From positions 63,164,813-63,228,812 of the forward strand of contig CM067306.1 in assembly GCA_034231615.1 (NCBI GenBank): a stretch of 64,000 bases of DNA. Direction: 5' to 3'. The position numbers and the translations under genes were made by a program. The stretch's first letter is position 1; every line of letters begins with the position of its first letter. A model generated the notes under the pieces. That model searched no databases and was not told where the DNA came from. It saw only the letters and a program-made list of their open reading frames with translations. Positions 43,930-55,814 of the stretch are shown here, piece by piece. This DNA is from Meghimatium bilineatum. Taxonomy: Eukaryota; Mollusca; Gastropoda; Stylommatophora; Philomycidae.

Positions 43930-44155
43930 CATTTTGGCTAAGAAGGCAGACCAAATCTATAACATATTAAATACATTTTGGCTAAGAAGGCAGATCAAAT
44001 CTATAACATATTAAATACATTTTGGCTAAGAAGGCAGATCAAATCTATAACATATTAAATACATTTTGGCTAAGAAGGCAGACCAAATCTATAACATATT
44101 AAATAAATTTTGGCTAAGAAGGCAGATCAAATCTATAACATATTAAATAAACAAG
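43930..44155. repeat. 44-bp minisatellite, about 5 copies
   Basis: The unit aaatctataacatattaaat plus acattttggctaagaaggca and gatc. It lies 75 bp upstream of the copy A start codon, so it occupies the proximal 5' region of that gene; any effect on transcription is unknown. Confidence 0.9.
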
Positions 44156-44269
44156 TTTATTGTGTTCGAAAGCGTTGTGTCACGGTTTACAGATTACATA
44201 TTTTAAAAAAATTTGCCTAATATAGCCTAATATACGTGGTTAATATAGGTTGTTAATATAGCCTACCTC

Positions 44270-44428
44270 ACCATAAGAGATACATTTTACTTAACTAAAG
44301 ACGTGAACACGTTCTGAAAGCAATGGCAAACTACGTAACGTATTCATATTGTCTAGAAAATCATTTTAGTCAAAAAACGCTGGGTTGATGACTTAGTCCG
44401 GATTAGGATACGCTGCCTATAAATATAT
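44270..44428 (+). mobile_element. SINE body fragment
   Basis: Bases attcatattgtctagaaaat, cgctgggttgatgacttagt and ggattaggatacgctgcct match the 3' body of the SINE at 15.27-15.35 kb. The tRNA-like head is missing. Confidence 0.55.
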
Positions 44429-44454
44429 GTTTTTATTTATCAATTGGAGGTTTT

Positions 44455-44765
44455 TTTTATAAACTCATTGAAGATGCCAGAGTGTTGGTTACTAAGCACA
44501 ATAGCAAAACGAAAACTACACCTAGTTGGTCATAAAAAGAGACATAACTGCAGTTGAAAGACACATAATGGAGGGAAGAGCACCTGGGGGAAGGAGAACG
44601 GGCAGACCAAGAAGACGATGGGCTGACGACATTAGGGATAACATGATCATACATTGTTGAAAAATTCAAGCCTCATGGTCCAAGACTGAGAAAATTTCAG
44701 GAAGTTCATTGCGAAGAAAACATTCTGTAGAGAATACGTCACTTGACGCAAATGTATTAGTCACA
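44455..44765 (+). pseudogene. LINE tail fragment (GRPRRRWADDIRDN)
   Basis: The plus strand reads MEGRAPGGRRTGRPRRRWAD, then a frameshifted FRKFIAKKTFCREYVT. It is the same tail type as 30.94 kb. Confidence 0.75.
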
Positions 44766-44919
44766 GCCGGACACAACGCAGACATCATCGTCTTCATCAT
44801 CGTGTCAGTTGATCTGTATAGTAATCGCAGCCTGCGACAGACAAACGACATTAAACTTAAATATTAATATTAACATACTCTATACGCTTTTCAAATTACT
44901 GCACGCATACGGTTGTCTC

Positions 44920-45200
44920 TGCTAGTATCACCAATTGCTCACTAGACAAACCAGCCATACAACAGCTAAACTTAGTAGATGACATGCCGTTATATTGAGG
45001 CTCTCTTGTGGGAGCTATGTAGATGTCATCTATACAATTATAAACCCCCTCTGAATGGAAGGTTCATTTAATAGGCATTGCACTAAGCCGAAGCTGACGT
45101 ATACTGGGTATGAAAGAAAGTTCATACAAACCACCCCACTCTACATAGGAAGTAAGAGCTAATCGCTTGCAATTCCTGGGATTCTCAAACAAACAACAAC
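44920..45200 (+). repeat. Dispersed repeat with hairpin, copy 3
   Basis: It carries actagacaaaccagccatac, the gatgacatgccgttatattg hairpin arm, a shortened opposite arm, then tgggtatgaaagaaagttca and gcttgcaattcctgggattc, matching the complement of 24.28-24.60 kb over most of its length. Confidence 0.65.
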
Positions 45201-45700
45201 AAATGACTACAGACAGATATGATTTTATACTACACTTTTTACTTTGAAGGAAATATACTCAAACTTAAATGTGTAATTATTGTTTATAATATTTATATTG
45301 AAGTTCGCCACTATATTAATTATTTAGCGTTTTAATATAATTTCCTTACCTGGTCACTCTTTCAGCTGTCTACTTACTACCAAAAAAAAAACACCAAACA
45401 AACACGTATCGATAACTTATTTCAGATGTCTGCTAACAACGGCACGGACTAACACTGAATGATCGATAACCTACACATCTAGTATCGATCTCTGTAATTT
45501 ATAGTATCTTGGATAACCCCTTTTCTAAATTTAGATTACTGTAAAACATCTACTTTTCACATCAATCTAATATGTGATATAACGAGTTACAGAAGCCGGT
45601 AGTTCTGAACATCTCCTCCATGCCCCCGCCCCCCACCCCCCACCCTAATTGTTACGAATATTCTTCAAAATCATTCCGCACCAAATATAAAATAAAACTA
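45201..45700. other. No gene recognised
   Basis: A+T-rich DNA with a C-rich run near 45620-45645. No feature is identified. Confidence 0.5.
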
Positions 45701-45704
45701 AACA

Positions 45705-45930
45705 AAGCCTATACATTTTCATCAATTACTATATATTTCACATTACTATATTTTATTTCTGTATATTACATATTTATCCATTACTATGTATTCTATTTTC
45801 ATCCATTATTATATATTACATGTTTATCCTTTACTAAATATTACATTTTCAGCCATTACTAAATATTACATTTTCAGCCATTACTAAATATTACATTTTC
45901 ATTCATTACTTTATATTATATTTTCACTGT
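45705..45930. repeat. Degenerate A+T-rich ~24-bp repeat
   Basis: Loose copies of ttttcatccattactatata and tattacattttcagccatta. Confidence 0.75.
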
Positions 45931-46054
45931 TATGCTGTTGAGAAATGTTAGTTACTTCTTTCCGTAACTTTGTATATTTCCATTTCTTCTCGTATTTTCA
46001 TATCTTCAAATTCCTTTTACAGTCCTATATAGTTTTCTAGCTTATTTATGGGGC

Positions 46055-46145
46055 TCCATTCTGTGTGTTTTTCACTATCATGATAATGTCGTTATCGTCG
46101 AAACGTCGATTCCGTCGGTTCAACGTAAAACTGCCTAGTCATCCA
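46055..46145 (+). mobile_element. Possible Penelope-like end fragment
   Basis: It contains tgataatgtcgttatcgtcg then aaacgtcgattccg, the stem-loop plus GAAACGTCGA layout found at the other Penelope-like ends (13.9, 15.45, 51.6 and 63.0 kb). No coding part accompanies it. Confidence 0.45.
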
Positions 46146-46228
46146 TTTATTTTTATATTTATTTTGTATTCTGCGCAGGTAAAAAAAACCACACTTCATT
46201 GATAAGATATCTTTGCAGCAATAAATAC

Positions 46229-46350
46229 AAGGTGTCTACCAAGTACACTGTGCACATATTTAAATAGGGGTAACACTAGGTGATATGCTTTAAATGTATT
46301 TAGTGTGATCCTGTGCAACTTCAGTTCACAGCGCCTTTATAGACACCCTA
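46229..46350. mobile_element. MITE of TIR family T1, about 120 bp
   Basis: The ends aaggtgtctaccaagtacac then tgtgcac, and the complement of the right end, agggtgtctataaaggcgct then gtgaact, form imperfect terminal inverted repeats. They resemble those of the longer element at 25.5 kb. Confidence 0.65.
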
Positions 46351-48120
46351 GATATGAAACTATAATGTCTGTAAAACAGACTTTGAACACAATATTTGAC
46401 GTCCGATTGTTACGGTGAATCGGTTACTCCTTTCATGGATATCAGATGTGCAGCAGTTCAACTATTTGCCTCTCGTTCACGAGATTGAAGGATCGATATC
46501 GGCCGATATATTGTGTGCACAAGAGTATTCTCCAGAGGATTTCCCATAATATTTTCTTTCTGGAATTATTCCAAAGTTACATGATGTTAGTTCCTAGTTG
46601 TAATCTCGGCATAAGGTGTGCTGTTCTGTTGAGATGAAGCGAGTTCGTCAGACGTAAAGACTTATGTACAAAAAGTAAAAGGAAAAAATACTTCATTTGT
46701 GTCGTTTTCTATTGCTGTTGTTCGTTTTTTGGTCCTTATTTACATACTAGGAGGCCCATGCCAATGAAAGCCAAAAATCACAAACGAAATTCAAGGAAAC
46801 AATTAAAATATCTGCCTTTCAGATTCTGTAAACATGTCCTTGCTGGAGACCTGTATGGATGGAGCAAGTCCTTCATCAGATGCCACTTGCTGGCCACAGT
46901 AATTAGCCGGACCTTGTTTGCTTCGTGCGGTACACTGACTCGCAACATGTAGACTACATAAAATAACCACTGAAAAAATACACGAATCAATCAGTTCAGT
47001 GAATGTGAGTGATGCAGTCTGCAGAATCTATATTTGAGGAAGGATTTGGATACGCATAGTTCATTTCGGGGAATCATAATATTATGAAGTGAAGTATTCA
47101 CATTTTCACATTTTTTAACATTTAGTAAAATCTCCTACACAGAGTCTTACAGTAGCATTGATAATTACTGCTCAGTTATCTGCATTTCAGTTTGTCACTT
47201 TGCGCAATCCGGTTTATCACTGAAACAATGATGTTGACAGTCATTGTGACATGCATGTGATTGTACACGGACATCTAGACACAAAAAGACATGATACTTC
47301 GTCACAAAGACAGTTGATCGTCAACAAACATTACCGGAGCTTTCATTAAGTAAATACTAACTCCTTTTCTAGAATAGTTTTCCGTATTTTTCTTACACAA
47401 TAGCACTTATTTTGGGAGGTACAGTGGTTGGGGGTGGAGGGAGGGGGGGGAGATAGATACTTATCTGTAAAGTGTTTCATAATTCTGATAAGTAGTTTTT
47501 TATTGATCTCGTTTATATTTATCTTTTTTCATACTTGCTCTGCATTGCTTTCTATTTCCTCTGTCTTCTGTCCTTATTGTGTTTGGGTTTTTTTTCTCTA
47601 TTGCTTTCATTTTCTCTCCCTTAATATCTTCATGAGCTTCTCTGTTACATTATGATTCTTTTTTTATAATATTCATTTCTTGTCCAATGCTTATTATTGT
47701 GTTCTGGTAAAGACCTTTTAGTTGAACCATCGTTTGTCTGCGATTCTGTTGATGTGGTTAATGTGTGTTATGTATTGTATGCAACACTTCTAAAGTATAT
47801 CTGTGTTTTTCCCTTGTTGCTTGTCGTTGCCCCAGCTCCCATGACTTTACCGCGTTAGATTCTTCCCTAACACTGAGAATCTATCCCTTTCTCACTCATA
47901 TTGGCTGATGTGTTAGATATGTTGCCGTTTTTACTATACTTTTAGTATAGTTTTAGTATAGTTTTTGTCGTCCTCCATAAGAAAGATAATTGAAGCTGCT
48001 TGAGAATACTCATGACTATTTTACAAAATTATTTGTTCTAGACGAGATTCATACGTTTTCCAGCTGCGCTACAGATAATTATTCTCAGTTTGGGGACTTC
48101 CCTGTTAAAGCTTGCTGACA
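46351..48120. other. No gene recognised
   Basis: About 1.8 kb without a strong repeat or frame. A triplicated tagttttagtatag motif is near 47940-47965 and a G-rich run near 47425-47450. Plus-strand frames at 46758 and 47428 have no recognisable domains. Confidence 0.45.
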
Positions 48121-48149
48121 ACCGACTGTTTTTGTGACGTCGTAATGTT

Positions 48150-48480
48150 GTTCGTCCATCACAAGTGATGATGACCATTTGTTACATCCACTTTTGAAAA
48201 TTCAATTTTAGTTATGTCCTTGATTATGAGTTCGTAGATGGCTAATGAGCCCTATTCGAGCTGCAAATGTCCTTGGACAGTTTGGATATTGAATGACGAC
48301 TGTAGACGGATCTTGGTCTATCCGTGACTTTCTAGCTGCTCTCCGCTGTTGAGCTGCTGCATTTCTCTTCTTTTCACAAGATGATGCGCTCTTTTTTATT
48401 TTAGAACGCCATGTAGATCTATTTTGTGCAAGTTCTTCCCATGTATCGTGGCCCATGTATCGTGGCCCATGTATCGTGGT
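48150..48480 (-). pseudogene. LINE group C zinc-knuckle tail and 3' UTR
   Basis: The minus strand encodes WRSKIKKSASSCEKKRNAAA, then AQQRRAARKSRIDQD and QYPNCPRTFAARIGLISHLR, ending at 48208. The 3' UTR ends atggtcatcatcacttgtga. Upstream a 14-bp phrase (ccatgtatcgtggc) is repeated three to four times within the former coding region. Confidence 0.85.
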
Positions 48481-48673
48481 CCATGTATCATGGACGTCGT
48501 AATATATAACATTTAACAGTATTTGTATACCACAAGTGATGACGGAGTGGGGGGGGTGGGGGATGAATCTCCACGTGCTCTTTGAGTTTTTCCTTTTTAT
48601 CACAATGGAGGACATGCGTGTTCACGTTGAACAAGTTACAGAAATATATAAAAGTTAAGAAAACTAACAGTAC

Positions 48674-49013
48674 ATTCAGAAGTCACAGGCTGGATAAACA
48701 GTCGGACATTCAGAAGTCACAGGCTGGATAAACAGTCGGACATTCAGAAGTCACAGGCTGGATAAACAGTCGGACATTCAGAAGTCACAGGCTGGATAAA
48801 CAGTCGGACATTCAGAAGTCACAGGCTGGATAAACAGTCGGACATTCAGAAGTCACAGGCTGGATAAACAGTCGGACATTCAGAAGTCACAGGCTGGATA
48901 AACAGTCGGACATTCAGAAGTCACAGGCTGGATAAACAGTCGGACATTCAGAAGTCACAGGCTGGATAAACAGTCGGACATTCAGAAGTCACAGGCTGGA
49001 TAAACAGTCGTAT
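48674..49013. repeat. 34-bp satellite, 10 identical copies
   Basis: The unit attcagaagtcacaggctgg plus ataaacagtcggac is repeated ten times with no difference found by eye. Such uniformity means very recent expansion or active homogenisation, and copy number is probably variable between individuals. Confidence 0.97.
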
Positions 49014-49249
49014 ACGCAATTTTACTTATTAGACTTCTCCTGTTTTTGCCCGTGGCTATAGACTTTACAGGCCTCCTGTGTAAATTAATTTGGACCACGT
49101 TCTTTACGTTTTTGATTATTGTTTGAATTTTAATTGGTCACTATTTACATAATTGTAGTCGCAATCCGAAAATAACCAGGGCTAACCAATAGATTTCAAG
49201 CAAATCGGAGACCAGTTCATGTTTACGTTTTAGCGAACATGTCTCCTAT

Positions 49250-49800
49250 ACCGCCGACGGTTTGGCCAAAGCCAAATAGAGGAGCAAAGAATAGCGACAG
49301 TATTACCTGTCATGCGTGTCGTACAATAGGAGTAAAGGGATTTGGGGTGTATTTTGGTTGTTCCATCCAACTATGGTCAAGTTGACCCAGATACTTTGCT
49401 GAAGTCGGATGTGTCAGGACTATGACTGTCGGATGGCGTAGCTAAGTGGTAAAACGTAATACAAGATATACCAGTTTTTGGACTGCAACCAGTTCTTATT
49501 CTTCAGTAGCGGATATCGCCCGTGTGTTGCCGGGGTCCGAAAGGGGAGCAAAGAATAGCAACACTGTTTACCTTCCACGCATGTCGTAAAAGGAGACTAA
49601 GGAGGTTCTGGGATGGAGTTGGCTGTCCCATCCCATATAGGGTCAGTGACCCAAAGCCAGGCTGAAGTCGGATGTGTCAGGCCGAAAGGCGCAAATATCG
49701 CAGCAATGCTGTAAACCATTGCACAACGCATTCCGTTCTCTTGACTACATCCTCCTAATCTGCAGGAGTTTGAGAACGAACGTAGAAGAAGAAGAAAACG
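49250..49800 (+). mobile_element. Dispersed (GAA)-tail repeat, two adjacent copies
   Basis: A 5' partial copy (aggagcaaagaatagcgaca, tggtcaagttgacccagata, gctgaagtcggatgtgtcag) is followed at 49.53 kb by a full copy. The full copy has gggagcaaagaatagcaaca, aaaggagactaaggaggttc, gggtcagtgacccaaagcca, gaaggcgcaaatatcgca, ctgcaggagtttgagaacga and an agaagaagaagaa end. It is the best reference copy for the family. Confidence 0.8.
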
Positions 49801-49999
49801 TATCGGATATTGAAACATAAATTTGGATCATTGTGACGTTGTATGATTTCCTTTTGAGTGTTATACTTTGGATTCTTTCATTTATTTGACTGTATCCAAG
49901 CATAAACCTTGCTGACTCTTTGGTCAAACATGACTCCTATTCCGCTCTGTAGACTCGTTTCTTTTCCAGAATTAAAAATGCATTTGTTGTTGCAACGTG

Positions 50000-50610
50000 T
50001 CCGTTTTCTTTCCATCTATGTTCTAATATTCCCATATTGCCTTCTCTAGATCTTTCCATCTATGTTCTAATATTCCCACAATATATTCTCTAGATCTTTC
50101 CATCTAACGGTATGTTCTAATATTCACACAATATATTCTCTAGATCTTTCCATCTATGTTCTAATATTCCCACAATATATTCTCTAGATCTTTCCATCTA
50201 CCGGTATGTTCTAATATTCCCACAATATATTATCTAGATCTTTCCATCTATGTTCTAATATTCCCACAATATATTCTCTAGATCTTTCCGTCTATGTTCT
50301 AATATTCCCACAATATATTCTCTAGATCTTTCCATCTAACGGTATGTTCTAATATTCACACAATATATTCTCTAGATCTTTCCATCTACCGGTATGTTCT
50401 AATATTCCCACAATATATTCTCTAGATCTTTCCATCTACCGGTATGTTCTAATATTCCCACAATATATTCTCTAGATCTTTCCGTCTATGTTCTGATATT
50501 CCTATAATATATTCTCTATATCTTTCCTTCCATGTTCTGATATTCATATACAGACTTCTCTAAATCTTTCCGTTCATGTTCTGATATTCCCATAATGTCT
50601 TCTTTAGATC
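50000..50610. repeat. 44-50-bp minisatellite, about 12 copies
   Basis: The unit tctagatctttccatctatg plus ttctaatattcccacaatat and attc; some copies carry an extra six bases after tcta (acggta or ccggta). Units become divergent at the right end. Confidence 0.95.
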
Positions 50611-51412
50611 GTTCCATCTGTCCCTGTACCACTTGAAGTTTACCGTGATACATGCTTTGTACATTACATGTGTAGTATATTCGTAGTCTGCTTCTCTCTC
50701 TTACAGCGTTGCCAATTTGTTCTTTGATAACACATCCGGGCTATTGACCGTCATCACGGTTCCAGTACTGGCATCTACCAGTACTATTACTGCTTTTATT
50801 CTCTCCCAAGGCTATTTTGGGTCTGTGCAGTCTGGGCGACGCCGCGTGGATCCATAAAGCTTTATTGTGGTCATAATTAGTCTCCTGACATTATATAATT
50901 ATAAATTAGTCTTCTGGTATTGTCTTATTGTATAGTGTCAGCACTTCGCTATTATTTTGGAGCCGTTTCTCGCAGTTTATTAGTTATCGTTCCTGACACG
51001 CCCTTACCCAATAAAGGGTCTTTTCAAATCGCGCCTTCCAAGTCGTTGAGGATAATAAGAACTTCCGGCTTCTCGACTAGTAGTTTTGTGTAAAATAGTC
51101 AAGGGTGTCCTCTTGTAAAGCAGCTTCATCTATTTCCGCCGAATAGCAAAAGTCGTTGCAAAAGTCGGGGAGGGGCGGGAATGACGCTGCTGTACACAAG
51201 CAGACTCGTGGAATCATACAATCATACGTGAGCTAGACAGGAGTGTGGGAGTCTAATAGAAACCTAACCTTCCCGAATGGAAGTGTCTGTCACTTACCAT
51301 GAAGTACTATCCCTAACAAATTCATATCCTTAAACCCTATGGTATTAAAATATCACATTCATTTATATAACATTTCTCTTGATTTATCTCCTGACATCAT
51401 GAACTTAGGCTA
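50611..51412. other. No gene recognised
   Basis: Mixed-composition sequence, less A+T-rich than its surroundings near 50.75-51.2 kb. No frame or repeat is identified. Confidence 0.45.
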
Positions 51413-51429
51413 CCATATTTAAAACCATT

Positions 51430-51828
51430 AATAGAAGGTGGTACTGCTAGTAGAACATAATGGAAAATAATACTCACGTGTAAGACAGGTAATGAAGTCC
51501 TACTGAATGACGACTAAAACACTACACACTATCACTAACGGATGTAAATATGGTACATATAACAAAACAAAACACAGAATATAATCTAAAGATGACAATA
51601 CACAGGACAAAGTCGACGTTTCGGACCAATAGGCCTTTTTCAAGATACGGACATAACATACAAACATAAAAAAACCATACTTTGTCCTGTGTATTGTCAT
51701 CTGTAGATTATATTCTGTGTTTTGTTTTGTTATATGTACCATATTTACATCCGTTAGTGATAGTGTGTAGTGTTTTAGTCGTCATTCAGTAGGACTTCAT
51801 TACCTGTCTTACACGTGAGTATTATTTT
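51430..51828. mobile_element. 399-bp Penelope-like foldback insertion with 17-bp target duplication
   Basis: The insert is flanked by a perfect direct repeat ccatatttaaaaccatt (51413-51429 and 51829-51845). Inside, after a 32-bp leader, two inverted arms of 152 bp (51462-51613 and 51679-51830, the last two bases shared with the target duplication) differ at a single base by eye. The 65-bp spacer carries, on the minus strand, cttgaaaaaggcc then tattggtccgaaacgtcgac, the stem-loop motif shared with Penelope-like ends. The right arm's catattcag-type end (cattcagtaggacttcatta) matches the 3' end of the Penelope-like element at 63.11 kb. It has no coding capacity and is best read as a non-autonomous member of that group. 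Confidence 0.85.
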
Positions 51829-52027
51829 CCATATTTAAAACCATTGTAGGTTCAATCTGTAATACCGTTCTGTCCTCTTTCCACTTATTTTCCCCGCCCA
51901 TTTTGACGTCATTGTTCGGTGGCATGGGGCGCCGTTAAAAACTTCGAAAATCAGGAAAGTGATTTTAATTTTAACTTGTAACTTTGACTTGTAAATCGTA
52001 CTTCTCCTACCTGTTGTTACATTTACA

Positions 52028-52273
52028 TTAACTACTTATACATCTCAACATGTAACAGAGTTGTACTCTACTTCCATCTGTTTCTCCTATGGTAACATAC
52101 ATGACTACATACTTTCCTGCAATGTAGCTTGTGTCTATTCTAATTACAGTTCTTGTGTTTGTCCGTATCGTGATAAAAACCTGGTGGTCGATCGTTGAAT
52201 CTGTGTATTCGTCCTTTTTGTAAAACTGATAATTAACTATTTTGCTCTCATTGAACAATTCTTCACTTTCCAT
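52028..52273 (-). CDS. Small unrecognised ORF (81 codons)
   Basis: The frame begins MESEELFNESKIVNYQFYKK and continues with FITIRTNTRTVIRIDTSY and KYVVMYVTIGETDGSRVQLC. Its composition is less biased than that of the surrounding A+T-rich DNA, and it sits in a repeat-poor stretch, so it could be an exon or an old element remnant. No domain, signal peptide or membrane span is apparent and no splice context was found. Confidence 0.25.
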   Translation of the reverse strand: MESEELFNESKIVNYQFYKKDEYTDSTIDHQVFITIRTNTRTVIRIDTSYIAGKYVVMYVTIGETDGSRVQLCYMLRCISS

Positions 52274-53425
52274 GTGGTATACAGTTTTGTTGAAGTGTTT
52301 CTGTCATTATAACAAATAGGAAACAAGAGCTGCAGTGCCATTAACTCCTTGAGATGGAAACAAATACCCACAAATTATAATATTGAACAAGGAGATACTT
52401 CAAATTGTTTGTACATGTTATTTATTTTTGTATATCATTTAAAACTACTTAAAGGAAGTCAAGACCAACTAATATCAAGCACAATATATTTTATTGAAAG
52501 GAAATTGAATACATTTTTTTACACATTCGCAAAGCAAAGAATACATTGCTTTTCCTTAGGAATGTAGTGTGCATTTGGTTCAGCAAAATGTGAAACGTAA
52601 TTGATGAGGTGCGGCACTTTCAACCGCAAGTTATTACAACCAGGTAATATCAGAGATTTACAACCATCGAAATATAGTGAGACTTAAAAAGTTAGTGGCC
52701 TAAAACAAGGACAGAAGTAAAGTTAGGAACACACGTGTGTTATCATCTATGTTAACTATCTATACGAAAGTTATCCGTACATGTAGTTCACAAACCTGTT
52801 TTGGGACACCTCCCACTTAACAAGATAAATGTTTCCACCTAATATATACACACATATATGTATACTCTATTTTATACTTACCATAGAAAATTGACATTAA
52901 TTTCTGACATATAGGATCAATTTTCAAATGATTAAATAACTGAAATAAAAGATTGATTAAAAAATTGATCGTGTAAGACGGACATACGATGAATTAAAAT
53001 GTAAAACTAAAATTTTAAATGGTCATCACGAAAATAATTAATTTTTAAATATAACATCAATTGTTTTAATAAGTAGCCACCGATTCCCTAGACAGCATGA
53101 GCGTTCCACGTTACTTTTGTACCAACCAGCATCACTTAGAATCCTTTAGCACCCTCTGGGTGAGAAAAATTCAGACTTTGGGAATTTGCGCACTAAACAG
53201 AAATAGTTGGTTAATGAATAGGACACTCCCTGCTCACACATCGTTTAGAAAGAAACGACCCTCAAATGTTGCAGATATGCCAGAACCCTAGCGAGAGAGT
53301 TGAACACCACCTGGCATGTTCTGCTCTACAAGATATGGCGCATACAAGATACCTCGTCAGGGTCGAAGGTGTGTCCCATTTGCCCATTTGATGCAGATAA
53401 ATCTCTAACCCCTAACAACTAGATG
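52274..53425. other. No gene recognised
   Basis: About 1.1 kb of A+T-rich DNA without repeat arrays. Short frames only. Confidence 0.45.
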
Positions 53426-53429
53426 AGTA

Positions 53430-53620
53430 TGGAAATTTCAAACCCTGTACAATCTTTGATATCATCCAGCTATGCCTTCTTCTCTCCACCTGGTCTTTTT
53501 CAACCCGCTACTATGTTCTTTCAAGAGCATCAAGACAGCAAGAGAATGTCTCATCACCTGTCCGTACCAGCGTTGTTTACGACATTTCCCCATTGTTAAC
53601 ACAGGTTCTTGTTGATCCGT
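53430..53620 (-). pseudogene. LINE C-terminal tail fragment
   Basis: The minus strand encodes GEKKAWLDDIKDCTGFEIS, related to the WLDNIK tail at 8.1 kb. It is bounded by unrelated sequence. Confidence 0.6.
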
Positions 53621-54545
53621 TAATATATCGTAGTTTGTTGCATAATTTATGTTACTTAGTTGAAATTATTTTTTCTCTAAAAACTACGTTATAACAAAAT
53701 GATCTTTTGGATCTAAATTGAAATTCTCCAAGACCCAATACAACCATTTTTATTCTTAAAAAATGTAACTAGATTAAGCATTTTCTCTATAAATTATACA
53801 TTTCTAAAGTTTTTATGAATGTACTTAATGTGTCAATTGTTATAGGGTAGCCGAGTCTGTCGACAGTTCCGACGTGTGTATTGTTTATTGTACATTGTGT
53901 AAAAATTCGTATACAGTTATTTTTTCTCTCCAGTTTTTCATTGGATGTGAAGCATAGTGTAAATATACTGGCCAATTAAATTCGCGATAATATAGGAAGA
54001 CGTCATCGGTGATTAAATTATACTGCTGTGAAATGCAACTATGCTTTTGCATTTCATGCTCATCAAATCGCTCGTCATGGAACGGAAATCAAGATTTCCA
54101 TAAGTATAAAATGTGTCATCGTTTGTTGTTTATTTAGAGATGTCATTGTTATTGACAGAGTTCGTGAACTTATTTTGCATAAATATCTTTGTGCTTTTCA
54201 TTGGTCATTGTGATGTGATGTCAAGATTATCACCAACAAAAATCACGAAAATACTGTAATGTTAATAGAAGAAATATCAGGACATTTAATGTCAGTTTTC
54301 CTGTATTGTTTTCTTGAATGACGTAATTGTTTAATTGCAAAATAATAGTTAAACTCCAGTTTACTCAAAGGCGTATCACATATTCGATGTGTTTTTATTT
54401 TTGTATCTTGTTCTATTTAGCTAATATATATATATTTAAGATTTACTACAAGATTGAAGTGTAAAATCATTACTATGCAAAATGTGACTACACATTATAA
54501 GGATGAATCGTGGGTAAATGCTCACCAAGCATTTGATAAACAGTA
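53621..54545. other. No gene recognised
   Basis: Strongly A+T-rich sequence with a short tatatata run at 54425. A minus-strand frame of 62 codons (53787-53975) has no recognisable domain. Confidence 0.45.
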
Positions 54546-54549
54546 AAAA

Positions 54550-54710
54550 TCATTAATGAAAATTCCAAGCAGCAAAGGTAACGATTTTGGACAGTTAAAA
54601 CGACATGATGGTATCGAAAGGCTGTTTCTAGAGGGCAGAGTGCCGGGTAAGAGAAGAAGAGGAAGACCAAGAAGACGATGGACCAGCGACATTGAATTAT
54701 GTATGCACAT
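54550..54710 (+). pseudogene. LINE tail fragment (GRPRRRWTSDIE)
   Basis: The plus strand encodes LKRHDGIERLFLEGRVPGKR then RRGRPRRRWTSDIELCMHMS. It ends within about 100 bp of the decayed donor of claudin copy B exon 2 and closely resembles 57.5-57.7 kb. Confidence 0.8.
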
Positions 54711-54979
54711 GTCTATATTTGTAGTATTGCTCTTTTTATACACAATGATTGTCTTTAAATTATTCATAAAATTAAAAATAATGTAAAACATAAAACTTAG
54801 AAGCATAAATAGAGTACACTGCTGCTAGAATTGGTCTCTGCATCGTCTGCTCACCACCTTAGCTTGGCGTCAGAATGTGGTAGAAGGTGAAGCACAAAGT
54901 GGAGACCGTTAACACTACACCAATCAAGGCGAACGTTTTACATGTCTCGAGTGCATCATCTACCAATTCAGATCATACG

Positions 54980-55795
54980 AGAGTTAATAGAAATACGATG
55001 TTTGTTTGTTTTAGTGAAACTAGAAATTAATATCAGAAATACGATGTTTGTGTTAGTGAAACTAGAAATTAATATCAGAAATACGATGTTTGTTTCTGTT
55101 ATTGAAACTAGAAATTAATATCAGAAATACGATGTTTGTTTCAATAATTGAAACTAGAAATTAATATCATAAATACGATTTTTGTTTGTTTTAGTGAAAC
55201 TAGAAATTAATATCAGAAATATGATGTTTGTTTGTGTTATTGAAACTAGAAATTAATATCAGAAATACGATGTTTGTGTTAGTGAAACTAGAAATTAATA
55301 TCAGAAATACGATGTTTGTGTTAGTGAAAGTAGAAATTAATATCAGAAATACGATGTTTGTGTTAGTGAAACTAGAAATTAATATCAGAAATACGATGTT
55401 TGTGTGTGTTATTGAAACTAGAAATTAATATAAGAAATACGATGTTTGTGTTAGTGAAACTAGAAATTAATATCAGAAATACGATGTTTGTGTTAGTGAA
55501 ACTAGAAATTAATATCAGAAATACGATGTTTGTGTGTGTTAGTGAAACTAGAAATTAATATAAGAAATACGATGTTTGTGTTAGTGAAACTAGAAATTAA
55601 TATCAGAAATACGATGTTTGTGTTAGTGAAACTAGAAATTAATATCAGAAATACGATGTTTGTTTGTGTTAGTGAAACTAGAAATTAATATCAGAAATAC
55701 GATGTTTGTTTGTGTTAGTGAAACTAGAAATTAATATCAGAAATACGATGTTTGTTTGTGTTAGTGAAACTAGAAATTAATATCCATTATGATCG
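54980..55795. repeat. 42-46-bp minisatellite, about 18 copies
   Basis: The unit gaaactagaaattaatatca plus gaaatacgatgtttgtgtta and gt; some copies insert tttg or tgtg. It lies in copy B intron 1. Confidence 0.95.
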
Positions 55796-55814
55796 TATCA
55801 TTGAAACCCAAGTG

